From Fodinibacter sp963763015 (GTDB taxonomy: Bacteria > Actinomycetota > Actinomycetes > Actinomycetales > Dermatophilaceae), in NCBI GenBank assembly GCA_963763015.1, contig CAVXML010000011.1, forward strand, positions 558,001 through 622,000: a stretch of DNA of 64,000 nucleotides, in the 5' to 3' direction. This document shows, in pieces, positions 23,158-31,418 of this stretch; position 1 is the first letter of the stretch, and the number at the start of each line of letters is the position of its first letter. Position numbers and translations under genes: made by a program. Under the pieces are notes generated by a model. It made no database searches. It saw only the letters and a program-made list of their open reading frames with translations, and was not told where the DNA came from.

Positions 23158-24549
23158 GTGAACGACGTGGAGCACCTTCTCATTCGTGCTGCCAGAGCGG
23201 CCGCGGAGCACCGAAGAACCGTCGGAGAACGGTCCGTCGCACCCAGCACGCCGCCAGAGCAGATCCGAGCAGCGTTCGCCGTCCCGCTTCCCGACGACCC
23301 CACGGACCCCGACGACGTCCTGACCAAGCTCCTGGCGGCCGCCGAAGGGGCCATCACCGGTACGGCCGGACCGCGCTACTTCGGGTTCGTCATCGGAGGC
23401 GCACTACCGGCCGCCAGCGCCGCCGACGTCCTGACCACCGGATGGGACCAGGCGGCATACAACGAGGTTCTCTCGCCCGCGGCCGGTGCGGCAGAACGTG
23501 CTGCGGGCGGTTGGGCCAAGGAGCTGCTCGGCCTGCCGGCCGAGTCGTCGGTGGCCTTTGTGACCGGCGCCCAGGCCGGCAACACGGTCGGCCTCGCGAT
23601 CGGCAGGAACGAGGTCCTGGTGAAGGCCGGGCATGACATCGCCCGTGACGGGCTGTACGGCGCCCCTCGGGTCCGTGTGGTCGCCAGCGAGGAGCGCCAC
23701 GCCACCGTTGACCGTGCTGTGCGGCTGCTCGGGATGGGGACCGCCAGCATCCACGCGGTCCGCGCCGACGACAACGGCGCGATCGAGGTGGACCATCTGG
23801 AAGAGGTCCTGGCCAGCAACGAAGGCGCTCCCACGATCGTGTGCCTTCAGGCCGGCAACGTGAACACCGGCGCGTGCGATGACTTCATCAGAGCCATCCC
23901 GCTGGCCCGTCGCCACGACGCGTGGGTGCACGTCGACGGGGCGTTCGGTCTCTGGGCCGCCGCCAGCCCGCAGTATGCCCACATGACCCGAGGGGTGGAG
24001 CTCGCGGACTCGTGGGGAACCGACGCCCACAAATGGCTCAACGTCCCCTACGACTCCGGCCTGGCCTTCTGCCGCGACGCCAACGCGCATTCCGCCGCGA
24101 TGTCCTACGCCGCCGCGTACCTGACCGGCTCCGGCGGCACCGACCACGTGCTCGGTGACGTGACCCCCGAGTCGTCTCGCCGGGCCCGCGGCTTCGCGGT
24201 CTGGGCGGCCCTCCAAGAGCTCGGGCGTAGCGGCGTCGCAGACCTGGTCGACCAGTCCTGCGCCCACGCACACCGCATCGCGGAGCTGCTGGCTGGGGGC
24301 GGCGCGAAGATCTACAACGACGTAGTCCTGAACCAGGTGCTCATCGGCTTCGGCGATCTGTCGCAGACTGATGCCGTCGTCGAGGCGGTCCAGCGAGACG
24401 GCACCTGCTGGCTGGGCGCCACCACCTGGCAAGGCAAACGCCTGATCCGGATCTCGGTGTCGAACTGGACCACCACTGAGACGGACATTGACCGCTCCGC
24501 CGAGGCCGTCCTGCGCGCAGCGGCGTCGGCGCGAGCGAAAGCCCGCTGA
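23158..24549 (+). CDS. Group II PLP-dependent amino acid decarboxylase-like enzyme
   Basis: A 463-residue fold-type I PLP enzyme of the aromatic-amino-acid/glutamate decarboxylase group. The PLP lysine is Lys292 (TDAHKWLNVPYDSG). Asp260 (VHVDGAFG) would pair with the pyridine nitrogen, the phosphate loop is near TGAQAGNTVGLAIGR and His181 (EERHATV) would stack on the ring. Likely roles are decarboxylation or decarboxylation-dependent oxidation of an amino acid; the substrate is unknown. GTG 23158 matches the start of conserved sequence (VNDVEHLLIRAA). A 568-residue version from 22843 would include unrelated sequence. Confidence 0.87.
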   Translation: MNDVEHLLIRAARAAAEHRRTVGERSVAPSTPPEQIRAAFAVPLPDDPTDPDDVLTKLLAAAEGAITGTAGPRYFGFVIGGALPAASAADVLTTGWDQAAYNEVLSPAAGAAERAAGGWAKELLGLPAESSVAFVTGAQAGNTVGLAIGRNEVLVKAGHDIARDGLYGAPRVRVVASEERHATVDRAVRLLGMGTASIHAVRADDNGAIEVDHLEEVLASNEGAPTIVCLQAGNVNTGACDDFIRAIPLARRHDAWVHVDGAFGLWAAASPQYAHMTRGVELADSWGTDAHKWLNVPYDSGLAFCRDANAHSAAMSYAAAYLTGSGGTDHVLGDVTPESSRRARGFAVWAALQELGRSGVADLVDQSCAHAHRIAELLAGGGAKIYNDVVLNQVLIGFGDLSQTDAVVEAVQRDGTCWLGATTWQGKRLIRISVSNWTTTETDIDRSAEAVLRAAASARAKAR

Positions 24550-24655
24550 TCCGGCTGTGACGGCCGATCGCTCCCAACACGTCAGGCACCACCACCCCCG
24601 CACGCCCGGACACGCTGTTGCGAGAAGCGGGTTGCAGCGCGTTCATCCGGGGGAT

Positions 24656-25141
24656 CTAGTACGCGATGGTTCCTCGATAGGACACGCTGGCTACGCCTGT
24701 GACGGTGTTCCCGGTGCCAAGGAAGGTGCCGCTGCCTGTGGCGTCGGTGAACCTGCCCGTACCACCGGTGATGACGAACGTGCCGGTCAACTCGGAGATC
24801 CCCTGCGCGTCAGGCAGCGATCCGATCCCTTCGTAGGCCCAACGCAGCTCGTCGCCGTTGGCCGCGACCATGACCATCCGGCCGTCCCGTATCACCAAGC
24901 CCCCAGGGGACGTGACGAAGTCGAGGGTCTCGGTCGTTGAGAGGGTGACCTTTCCGAGGTGGGACGCGTAGCCCGCCCCAAAGGCCGTCAACGTCAAGAC
25001 GCCAGGCTCTGGCGTCTCGGCGATCGACGCCTGAGCAGTGATGTTGGACTTGAACGGCGTTGTGGTGTCTGCCGTAGCGGCCGGTAGCGCAGTCATCAGG
25101 ACTGCGGCGAGTACTGCGAGGAGTGTGCGGATGAGGCGCAT
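24656..25141 (-). CDS. Secreted beta-barrel protein, allene-oxide-cyclase-like
   Basis: A 161-residue protein with a signal peptide (MRLIRTLLAVLAAVLMTALP, cleavage near ATA-DTT) and a mature part rich in strands and Gly/Thr: GTFVITGGTGRFTDATGSGTF near the C-terminus resembles the closing strands of allene oxide cyclase-like/dirigent barrels. Such secreted barrels are common and uncharacterised in actinomycetes. It is convergent with the decarboxylase and has a modest GGGACGGTG ribosome site before ATG 25141. Confidence 0.7.
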   Translation of the reverse strand: MRLIRTLLAVLAAVLMTALPAATADTTTPFKSNITAQASIAETPEPGVLTLTAFGAGYASHLGKVTLSTTETLDFVTSPGGLVIRDGRMVMVAANGDELRWAYEGIGSLPDAQGISELTGTFVITGGTGRFTDATGSGTFLGTGNTVTGVASVSYRGTIAY

Positions 25142-25497
25142 CGTGGCACCGTCCCAACGTGAGGGGTTCGACGACTGGCTTCAGGTGTCCAATTGCTGTG
25201 CGGCCTTGGCTCGGTCAGCGCGTCCCGCGAATCGTGAAGTTCTATTACAGCCTGCACCCAGATCCCGGGGGGTGTCTACGTAACGCGGTGGAGATGGTGC
25301 TCCCTGCACCACCTCGTCCCTTGGCGCCGCGCAGAATGGCCGGGTCTCCTCGCGGCAGTGGCCCAGTCGCGTCAGACGCAGGTAAGGCCGGTGGCGCGAA
25401 GGTCGACTGGCGGCGCTATGACGCGGGTGACAGAGGCAAAGCGAGTCCAAGGAGCAAGGAGCTGGTTCGCCGACGCCTGCCGTTGCGGAAGCATCCC
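25142..25497. other. Intergenic region
   Basis: About 356 bases between the divergent secreted-protein and DinB genes; no supported gene, repeat or RNA was seen. Confidence 0.5.
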
Positions 25498-25503
25498 TAG
25501 GGT
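25498..25503 (+). promoter_or_regulatory. Leaderless-type -10 box
   Basis: TAGGGT ends 6 bases before ATG 25510, with no ribosome site. Confidence 0.5.
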
Positions 25504-25509
25504 GGTCGC

Positions 25510-26082
25510 ATGTCGAGCACCTTCGGCTTCACGCCCGGCCAGCCACCCGAGTGGGACATCGAGCGCTTCATGCGTGGCGATGAGGTCGATACGGTCGTGA
25601 TCACCCTGGAACGCAACCGGCGCACGTTCGCGTGGAAGTGTGCGGATGTGGGCGCCGAAGGGCTGGGCCTTCGGCTCGGTGCGCCCGCGGTGACACTGGG
25701 AGGCCTGCTCAAACACCTTGCCTGGGTCGAGGAGCTCTACTTCCAGAACCGGCTCGCCGGTCGCCCCTTCATGGCGCCCTTCAACCGGCTGGACCTCGAG
25801 AGGGACGGGGACGACTGGGCCTGGCGTACGGCGGCCGACGACACGCCCGATGCCCTGCGGGCGCTCTGGGTCACCGCCGTTCACCGCTCTCGCGACGCGC
25901 TGGCCGAAGCGCTGGCCCGCGGTGGGCTGGAGCAGACCACCCACGACGGGATGAACCTGCGCCGATTGCTGGCCGACATGATCGAGGAGTACGCCCGCCA
26001 CACCGGCCACGCCGACCTGCTCCGCGAGCAAGTCGACGGAGCGACAGGAGAAGGCCCCCCACAGGAGTTCCCAGTCCCCTAA
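25510..26082 (+). CDS. DinB-family (DUF664) protein
   Basis: A 190-residue four-helix-bundle protein of the actinobacterial DUF664/DinB_2 type. The metal-binding His residues lie in GGLLKHLAWVEELYF and in the C-terminal EEYARHTGHADLLREQ, the usual three-His arrangement. The middle WRTAADDTPDALRALW is also typical. Family members include mycothiol-dependent transferases, so a thiol-transfer or detoxification role is the best guess. Translation appears leaderless. Confidence 0.88.
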   Translation: MSSTFGFTPGQPPEWDIERFMRGDEVDTVVITLERNRRTFAWKCADVGAEGLGLRLGAPAVTLGGLLKHLAWVEELYFQNRLAGRPFMAPFNRLDLERDGDDWAWRTAADDTPDALRALWVTAVHRSRDALAEALARGGLEQTTHDGMNLRRLLADMIEEYARHTGHADLLREQVDGATGEGPPQEFPVP

Positions 26083-26756
26083 GCCTCGGCGGCTCGTAAA
26101 GAGCGGCATCTGACAGCCCGTCTGGGGGTCCGACGTCTTGGCAGACACGCCCAACACGCCCGTCATGACGCTGCCAAGGCGGACGGCTCGCGGCGACGTG
26201 ACGCATGTTGAGTCGCACCGTCACTCATCAAGTTCGGCGGCTGAAGCGCCCGGGGTGTGAGCGACCGCGCGTCGCGTGGCTACGGGGCTCTTGGGCGGCA
26301 GGGGCTGACAGATTTGTGACCTTGCAGGCAACCAGGCTTGACCAGGATCATGCGGCGGGATGCTGGACGCGGGCCGGGCAGTGGGTCCGGCCCGTCGGAG
26401 TTGGTCTTGGACACTGTTGAGGTACGCCGTTGGGTACCCGGATCGCAGGGCCGACCAAGCCCCTTTGCACGAGGCTGGTCAATGCTTCACCACCGCGAAC
26501 ACCGTGCTCAACATCCCGATCGGTCTCCAAGAGATGGTCCTGGCCGTGTGGCTGATCGCCAAAGGATTCGACCAGTCCGCCTTGCGAGCCATGCGGGTCG
26601 AGTCTCCTCCGTCGGCTGGACAGTCAGATGACTCCATGGAGTCGCATCCACAACATCAGATCCTGCGGCCCAGCTGAACGGCCCCCAACGCCCCCCGGCC
26701 GCGGTAGGTCGTCGCCGCGCCATCTCCGACGACGAAGACAGAAGGAAGGAAACACC
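26083..26756. other. 674-bp region with a gene remnant
   Basis: Apart from the DUF4386-like fragment at about 26480-26600, no gene is supported. The ribosome site GAAGGAAGGA of the next gene is at 26741-26750. Confidence 0.45.
26480..26600 (+). pseudogene. C-terminal fragment of a DUF4386-type membrane protein
   Basis: The stretch TTANTVLNIPIGLQEMVLAV followed by WLIAKGFDQSALRA is the characteristic end of DUF4386 membrane proteins (last helix plus KGFxxSA tail). The preceding six helices of the family are absent: upstream sequence in this frame is unrelated. It is a leftover of a deleted gene. Confidence 0.6.
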
Positions 26757-27410
26757 ATGGTCACGCCACAGCAGACCTACGCCGCACGCCTCGAGATCGA
26801 CTACCCCGACCGGCTGGACCGGGTCAGCACCCTTTTCCGCATCTTCTACATCATCCCGATCGCCATCGTGCTGTCGCTGGTCAGCGCCGCCGCGACCACG
26901 ACCACGGTCATCTACAAGTCGGGCGAGGTGATCGAGAAGACGACGAGCACCGGTGGCGGCATCGCCGGTGGGCTGTTCGCCGCCACCGCGCTGATGATCC
27001 TCTTCCGGCAGCGCTACCCGCTCTGGTGGTTCGACTTCCTGCTTCAGTTCAACCGCTTCGGGACCCGTGTCGGCGCCTACCTCGCTCTGCTCACCGACCA
27101 CTACCCCTCCACCGAGGACGAGCAGGCCGTGCACCTCGACTTGGACTACCCCGACGCCCGCGTCGGCCTCAACCGGTGGCTCCCGCTGGTCAAGTGGCTG
27201 CTGGCCCTGCCCCACTACATCGTGCTGCTCTTCCTCGGGCTCGGTGCCGTCGTGGCCGTGGTCATCGCCTGGTTCGCCATCCTGTTCACCGGTCGCTACC
27301 CGCGTGCCCTGTTCGACTACGTCGTCGGCGTAGGCCGGTGGGCGCTGCGCGTCCAGGCCTACGCCTTCCTCCTCCTCACCGACACCTATCCACCCTTCAG
27401 CCTCCGCTGA
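26757..27410 (+). CDS. DUF4389 membrane protein
   Basis: A 217-residue protein. It has paired membrane regions at about 26-50 (TLFRIFYIIPIAIVLSLVSA), 70-90 and 140-175 (LPHYIVLLFLGLGAVVAVVI), with the repeated soluble motif LEIDYPDRLDRVS / LDLDYPDARVGLNRW and FTGRYPRALFDYVVGVGRW. This repeat and the GRYPR..F.....RW signature define DUF4389, found in actinomycetes as a membrane protein of unknown role. ATG 26757 follows GAAGGAAGGA; the upstream-open frame is not part of the gene. Just after it, 27432-27523 reads DLKELQGLAEEGVEPTERAL in another frame, possibly a remnant of a SHOCT-like tail. Confidence 0.85.
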   Translation: MVTPQQTYAARLEIDYPDRLDRVSTLFRIFYIIPIAIVLSLVSAAATTTTVIYKSGEVIEKTTSTGGGIAGGLFAATALMILFRQRYPLWWFDFLLQFNRFGTRVGAYLALLTDHYPSTEDEQAVHLDLDYPDARVGLNRWLPLVKWLLALPHYIVLLFLGLGAVVAVVIAWFAILFTGRYPRALFDYVVGVGRWALRVQAYAFLLLTDTYPPFSLR

Positions 27411-27596
27411 GCTGCGCACCCGACCGCACGGCCGTCGCTGCGCGGGACCTCAAAGAACTGCAGGGCCTGGCCGAAGAAGGAGTCGAGCCAACCGAAAGGG
27501 CACTCCAACGACTCCTCCGATGACAGGCAGGGTCGCGCCCCCGCGGGAGACGCGGGCGTTGTTACGGCAACCCCTGCAGGTGCCGATGAGACGCAC

Positions 27597-28274
27597 TTAG
27601 TGGCGGCCGGTCGCCTGCATCAGGTAGTCGGCCACCAGCCGCGGGTGCACCAGTGGCAGCAGGTGCCCGCCCGGGAGCACGTCGGCCTCGACGCCGACCC
27701 GGTCACGAGCGACCCGGCGCTGTAGGCCGGCCGGGAAGAAGCGGTCGTCCTCGCCGACCAGGACACGAATCCCGATCGCCGGCCACGCCGTGAAGTCACA
27801 CACCGAGTCAAAAGCGATGTCGGCCTCGATGCGCTGATACGGCTCGCCCTCGGCAGCGGTCTCGGCGTCGACGTCGTGCAGGAAGTAGGTCGCCGGCTCG
27901 AAGGGGCCGTAGCCTCCGGCGCGGGCCGCCTCGGCCTGGGCGTCGAACGCGCCCGTGTGTGACCACCAGTCGCGCGCGGTCTCACCCGGATCGGGGATCA
28001 TCGCGTTGACCAGCACCAGTTCGCGGACGGGCACCCTCTCGCAGACGAGCGGTGCGGTGAACCCTCCCAGCGACCCGGCAACGAGGACGACTTCGGAGCG
28101 TGCACCAAACGCCTCGAGGACCAGTTCGGCGTAGCGGGCGAGCCCTGCGGTTTCGTCGTTGCCGGGCAGATCGACCGCGATCGCTTCGTGGCCGGCCTCG
28201 AGCAGCAACGCAGTCACCCGACTCCAGACCCACGCCGAACCGCCGGCGCCCGGGATGAGGACGAAGGTAGCCAC
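27597..28274 (-). CDS. Alpha/beta hydrolase
   Basis: A 225-residue enzyme starting VATFVLIPGAGGSAWVW. It has the oxyanion region LIPGAGG, the nucleophile Ser in VAGSLGGFT (G-x-S-x-G), a likely acid in LVGEDDRFFP and the catalytic His in PGGHLLPLVHP. This is the compact EstA/salicylate-esterase-like group common in actinomycetes. The substrate is unknown. The GTG start is 5 bases from a TACTGT box on the same strand, so it is probably leaderless. Confidence 0.88.
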   Translation of the reverse strand: MATFVLIPGAGGSAWVWSRVTALLLEAGHEAIAVDLPGNDETAGLARYAELVLEAFGARSEVVLVAGSLGGFTAPLVCERVPVRELVLVNAMIPDPGETARDWWSHTGAFDAQAEAARAGGYGPFEPATYFLHDVDAETAAEGEPYQRIEADIAFDSVCDFTAWPAIGIRVLVGEDDRFFPAGLQRRVARDRVGVEADVLPGGHLLPLVHPRLVADYLMQATGRH

Positions 28275-28279
28275 ACCCG

Positions 28280-28285
28280 ACAGTA
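28280..28285 (-). promoter_or_regulatory. Leaderless-type -10 box
   Basis: TACTGT on the minus strand ends 5 bases before the GTG start at 28274. Confidence 0.4.
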
Positions 28286-28404
28286 GCCAGGCGCGCCGGC
28301 TCGCGGCGAAGAGACGCTGGGTGCGGGCGGCCCGTCTGACAAGCAGTCCTGGGTGCCTGGGGGTTTGCGGGGGACAATTGAGTCTGCGTCAGGTTGGAGG
28401 ACTC

Positions 28405-28815
28405 ATGGGGTATCGACTGGTCGCTGACGCCGCGATGGTGGCGCACTTCTTGTTCCTCGCGTACCTCGTGGTGGGTGGGTTCATCGCGTGGCGGTGGCCA
28501 TGGACCATCTGGGCCCACATCGCGGTCGCTCTTTATGGCCTCTTCAACGTGCTCATCGGTTGGCCGTGTCCGTTGACGCACGTCGAGAACTGGGGCAGGG
28601 CGCGGGCCGGCGAGGCGACCCTGCCTGGCACCGGCTTCATCGACCACTACATCGCCGGCGTCGTCTACCCGCCGGCGCACGAGAGCGTGGTGCAGGGGCT
28701 GGTGGTCGTTGTGGTCCTCACCTCGTGGATCGGCTTCCTCATCCGTCGTCGACGCATGACGCGGTTTGGCGACCAGTCGCGCACGGTGGCCGTGGGACGC
28801 GGTGAGTCGCCCTAG
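28405..28815 (+). CDS. DUF2784 membrane protein
   Basis: A 136-residue protein with three or four hydrophobic helices. It contains the family signature NVLIGWPCPLTHVENWGR and FIDHYIAGVVYPPAHESVVQ, which define DUF2784. Its function is unknown; the conserved Cys, Glu and His residues near the membrane surface suggest a cofactor or metal contact. GGAGG lies 4 bases before ATG 28405. It is divergent from the hydrolase at 28274. Confidence 0.87.
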   Translation: MGYRLVADAAMVAHFLFLAYLVVGGFIAWRWPWTIWAHIAVALYGLFNVLIGWPCPLTHVENWGRARAGEATLPGTGFIDHYIAGVVYPPAHESVVQGLVVVVVLTSWIGFLIRRRRMTRFGDQSRTVAVGRGESP

Positions 28816-29149
28816 TCCAGCGCGTGGGCCGCCTCAGCGGCGACGCGAGACCTTCAGTCGCCGTCGCAGGCTTGCTTGGGCGTGGATGCCGCAGGCGAAG
28901 ACTCTCGACGCCATCGATGCCTTGGCGACGACGGAAGTCGGATCCCCATGCACTGACCACACCGGCTCTTCACTGCCTTGCTCGTCGCTTCGGGCTCGCG
29001 CGCGGACCGATCGCTGTTTGCAGCTTCCAGCGCGCCAGCATCCCGGACGACCACGGCGTGACGGTCACAACCCAGGCCGCCACGTCGCGACCCCGTGGAA
29101 CGAGCTGCGCTCGATCGACCGGATGGGCCGGCCTGCGCCGGCGCAAGTG
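28816..29149. other. Intergenic region
   Basis: 334 bases between convergent genes; no coding sequence, repeat or strong hairpin was recognised. Confidence 0.45.
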
Positions 29150-29716
29150 TCAGGCGGGGTGTCGGACGGCGTGGCGGACGTAGACCACGCCGTTGTCGAA
29201 TCGTCGGTGGTCCAGCAGCTCGAGGTCGAGTCGTACGCCTCGAGGCAGTGCCGGCTTGCCGCCGCCGACGAGCACCGGGCACAGCAGCAGAACGCACTCG
29301 TCGACCAGGCCGTGCCGGAAGGCCTCGGCCGCGATCCCGGCTCCTCCGATGCTCAGGTCCGAGGGGGAGGTCTCCTTGAGCCGTCGTACCGCCTCGGGCT
29401 CGAACTGCCGCTCGATCCTCGTGCGCGCGGTCGACACGTCGGTGAGTGAGGTGGAGTAGACGACCTTGTCGGCGTCACGCCAGATCCCGGCGTACTCGCG
29501 GACCACTGGGGGCTCGTTCGTCAACCAGTCGTCGCTCTCCCACACGCGCATCGACTCGTACATGCCTCGCCCGTAGAGCGACGTGCCGATGTGGCGCTCG
29601 TGCTCGTTCCAGAACGCGTACACGCCCTCGTCCGGCACGGACCAGTCCAACGAACCCGTCTCGTCCTCGACGAAGCCGTCGAGCGAGATGTTGGCCGCGT
29701 AGATCAACTTGCCCAT
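29150..29716 (-). CDS. Dihydrofolate reductase/RibD C-terminal-fold protein
   Basis: A 188-residue single-domain reductase. MGKLIYAANISLDGFVEDET is the standard opening of actinobacterial DHFR-family (RibD_C) proteins, followed by GTSLYGRGMYESMRVWE, KVVYSTSL, DLSIGGAGIAAEAFRHGLVDE (the NADPH-binding GGA loop) and VLVGGGKPALP. Stand-alone members are of unknown substrate and are not true folA enzymes. ATG 29716 has GGAGGG upstream; the frame is open far upstream but only this part is conserved. It is divergent from the winged-helix gene. Confidence 0.9.
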   Translation of the reverse strand: MGKLIYAANISLDGFVEDETGSLDWSVPDEGVYAFWNEHERHIGTSLYGRGMYESMRVWESDDWLTNEPPVVREYAGIWRDADKVVYSTSLTDVSTARTRIERQFEPEAVRRLKETSPSDLSIGGAGIAAEAFRHGLVDECVLLLCPVLVGGGKPALPRGVRLDLELLDHRRFDNGVVYVRHAVRHPA

Positions 29717-29851
29717 CGAGCCCTCCGCCCAGACACGCACAAGAGCGTGCGACGTCACACCGGAACAGTCAACAGCATCGACGGCGAAGTCGACGAGCCC
29801 CGCCGCCGCCAGCCAGGTGCCTTTCGTCTGGTCTGGTGCGAGGCTGCGGGG

Positions 29852-30979
29852 ATGAGCATGTCGACCGGTGCCTCTGCTACTTGGGCGCAGGCGCTGTCTT
29901 GGCGGATGGAGCGTCAGTTCCTCGACCCCGTTGGGTCTGAGTCGGTGGCGGGTGTTGTTCGTCGGCTCGGGGCGGTGCTCGCCATGGATGGGTCGCTGGC
30001 CGAGCTCGCCGTTCGGACCCGGCGTGCGACATCGAGTCCGGGCGAGCTCGAGGTGGCCTTGGCGAAGGGGGAGGTCGTCAAGGCATTCGCCTTCCGCGGG
30101 TCGATGCACTACCTCTCCCCTGAGGAGGGCGGAGTGTATCTGGCACTTCGGTCGGCCGGCCGGCAGTGGGAGCGGTCCAGCTGGGTGGAGTACTACCGAC
30201 TCACCCCATCGGACTGGCCGGACTTCCGTGCCGCCGTGCGCGCGGCACTGAACGACGGACCACTGACCGTCGCCGAGCTCGGCGAGGCGTTGACCCAGCA
30301 CCGCGCGTATCGGCACCTGAAGCCTGTCTTCGATGAGGGTGCGGGCACCCTGATCAAGCCGTTGACCTGGCAGGGTGACATGAGCTTCGGTCCGCTGCGA
30401 GACGGAGTGCCAACGTTTCAGCGGCTCGATGGCAACCCGAAGTGGCGTGGCATCCCCGATCTTGATGATGCCGGTCCGCGGGCCATCACGGCGTACGTGC
30501 AGACCTACGGGCCGGCAACGTTGGACCACCTTCACTACTGGCTCGTCGACGGCCTGAGCGCGGGTCGTCGTCGGCTCGAGGCCTGGTTCGCCGAGCTCGG
30601 CGACGAACTGGTCGCGGTGGACGTCGAAGGCACTGCGGCGTATGTCGTGCGCGGCGATGTCGACGCCCTGGTGGCGTCGCGTCCCTCCGCTGCGGTGCGG
30701 TTCCTGCCCGGGCACGACCAGTGGGTGATGGGTCCGGGCACCAATGACGTCCATGTGACCCCGCCGTCCCGACGAGACCTCATGACCCGCAAGGCCAACC
30801 CGGTCATCGTCGGCGGGGTCGTGTGCGGGACATGGGCGTGGAAGGGTGACCAACTCACGGTGTCCTGGCTGGACGAGCGAGCGCGACCCGACGACGCCAT
30901 CGAGCAGGAATCCCGGCGCCTGGTCGACCTCCTCGGCAGGGATCTGCGTCTGAGGGTGTCCTCTCCGCAGGCCAAGTGA
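29852..30979 (+). CDS. Winged-helix DNA-binding protein, AlkZ-like (HTH_42)
   Basis: A 375-residue protein of the YcaQ/AlkZ group. Three winged-helix units are expected; visible blocks are WRMERQFLDPVGSESVAGVV, KAFAFRGSMHYLSPEEGGVY, PLTVAELGEALTQH, KPLTWQGDMSFGP and VRFLPGHDQWVMGPG. AlkZ-type members are DNA glycosylases that remove azinomycin-type crosslinks or alkylated bases, and many sit by natural-product genes for self-protection. I cannot confirm the catalytic Gln pair (QxQ/QxD); the N-terminal RQFLDP occupies the expected region. Activity is therefore uncertain. Confidence 0.82.
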   Translation: MSMSTGASATWAQALSWRMERQFLDPVGSESVAGVVRRLGAVLAMDGSLAELAVRTRRATSSPGELEVALAKGEVVKAFAFRGSMHYLSPEEGGVYLALRSAGRQWERSSWVEYYRLTPSDWPDFRAAVRAALNDGPLTVAELGEALTQHRAYRHLKPVFDEGAGTLIKPLTWQGDMSFGPLRDGVPTFQRLDGNPKWRGIPDLDDAGPRAITAYVQTYGPATLDHLHYWLVDGLSAGRRRLEAWFAELGDELVAVDVEGTAAYVVRGDVDALVASRPSAAVRFLPGHDQWVMGPGTNDVHVTPPSRRDLMTRKANPVIVGGVVCGTWAWKGDQLTVSWLDERARPDDAIEQESRRLVDLLGRDLRLRVSSPQAK

Positions 30980-31179
30980 CTGCGGGTACAGCAAGCGGAC
31001 AGGCGGCGGATGGGCGCAGGTCCTGACCGGCGAACGGGTACGCCTCCTGGGTGATCCACCTCCGATGGATGCCGCGTTGTGTGGCGGTAGTCGAGTTCAG
31101 TCGCGATCTCCGGCGAGAAGGTCCATCGGAGTCGGATCGCCTGCGCGGTCGTTCACCCCCCGTGGCGGTCAGGTCACGG

Positions 31180-31319
31180 GTTGCGTCGATGACGAGCTCG
31201 GGCTCGGAGGAGTCAACCGGGCCAACGGCAGGACCCCTCGAGACATCCGCCGCTGCCTCGAGCGCTACTTCCCCCGAGACCGGTACCGGCTCCGTGAACA
31301 CGGCCCATCACCAGCTTGA
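31180..31319 (+). pseudogene. Possible transposase C-terminal remnant
   Basis: The frame ending at 31319 reads NGRTPRDIRRCLERYFPRDR then YRLREHGPSPA. The RTxRDIRRCLxRYxxRxLYR pattern resembles the last helices of IS110-type transposases. Nothing upstream matches the rest of such a protein. The rest of the 30,980-31,418 gap shows no gene. Confidence 0.3.
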
Positions 31320-31418
31320 CGAACCATAGGAGCGTCGCAGGAACTCGACCCCGAACATGTTGGTCGGGCCCGCTGACGGTCCATGGACGCGGCGGGGCGG
31401 AAGTGCCACCGTGGACTC

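Noticed and set aside
29717..30994. Long minus-strand extension of the DHFR-like gene
   Set aside because: It is the antisense of the AlkZ-like gene; the RibD_C domain starts with a good ribosome site at 29716.
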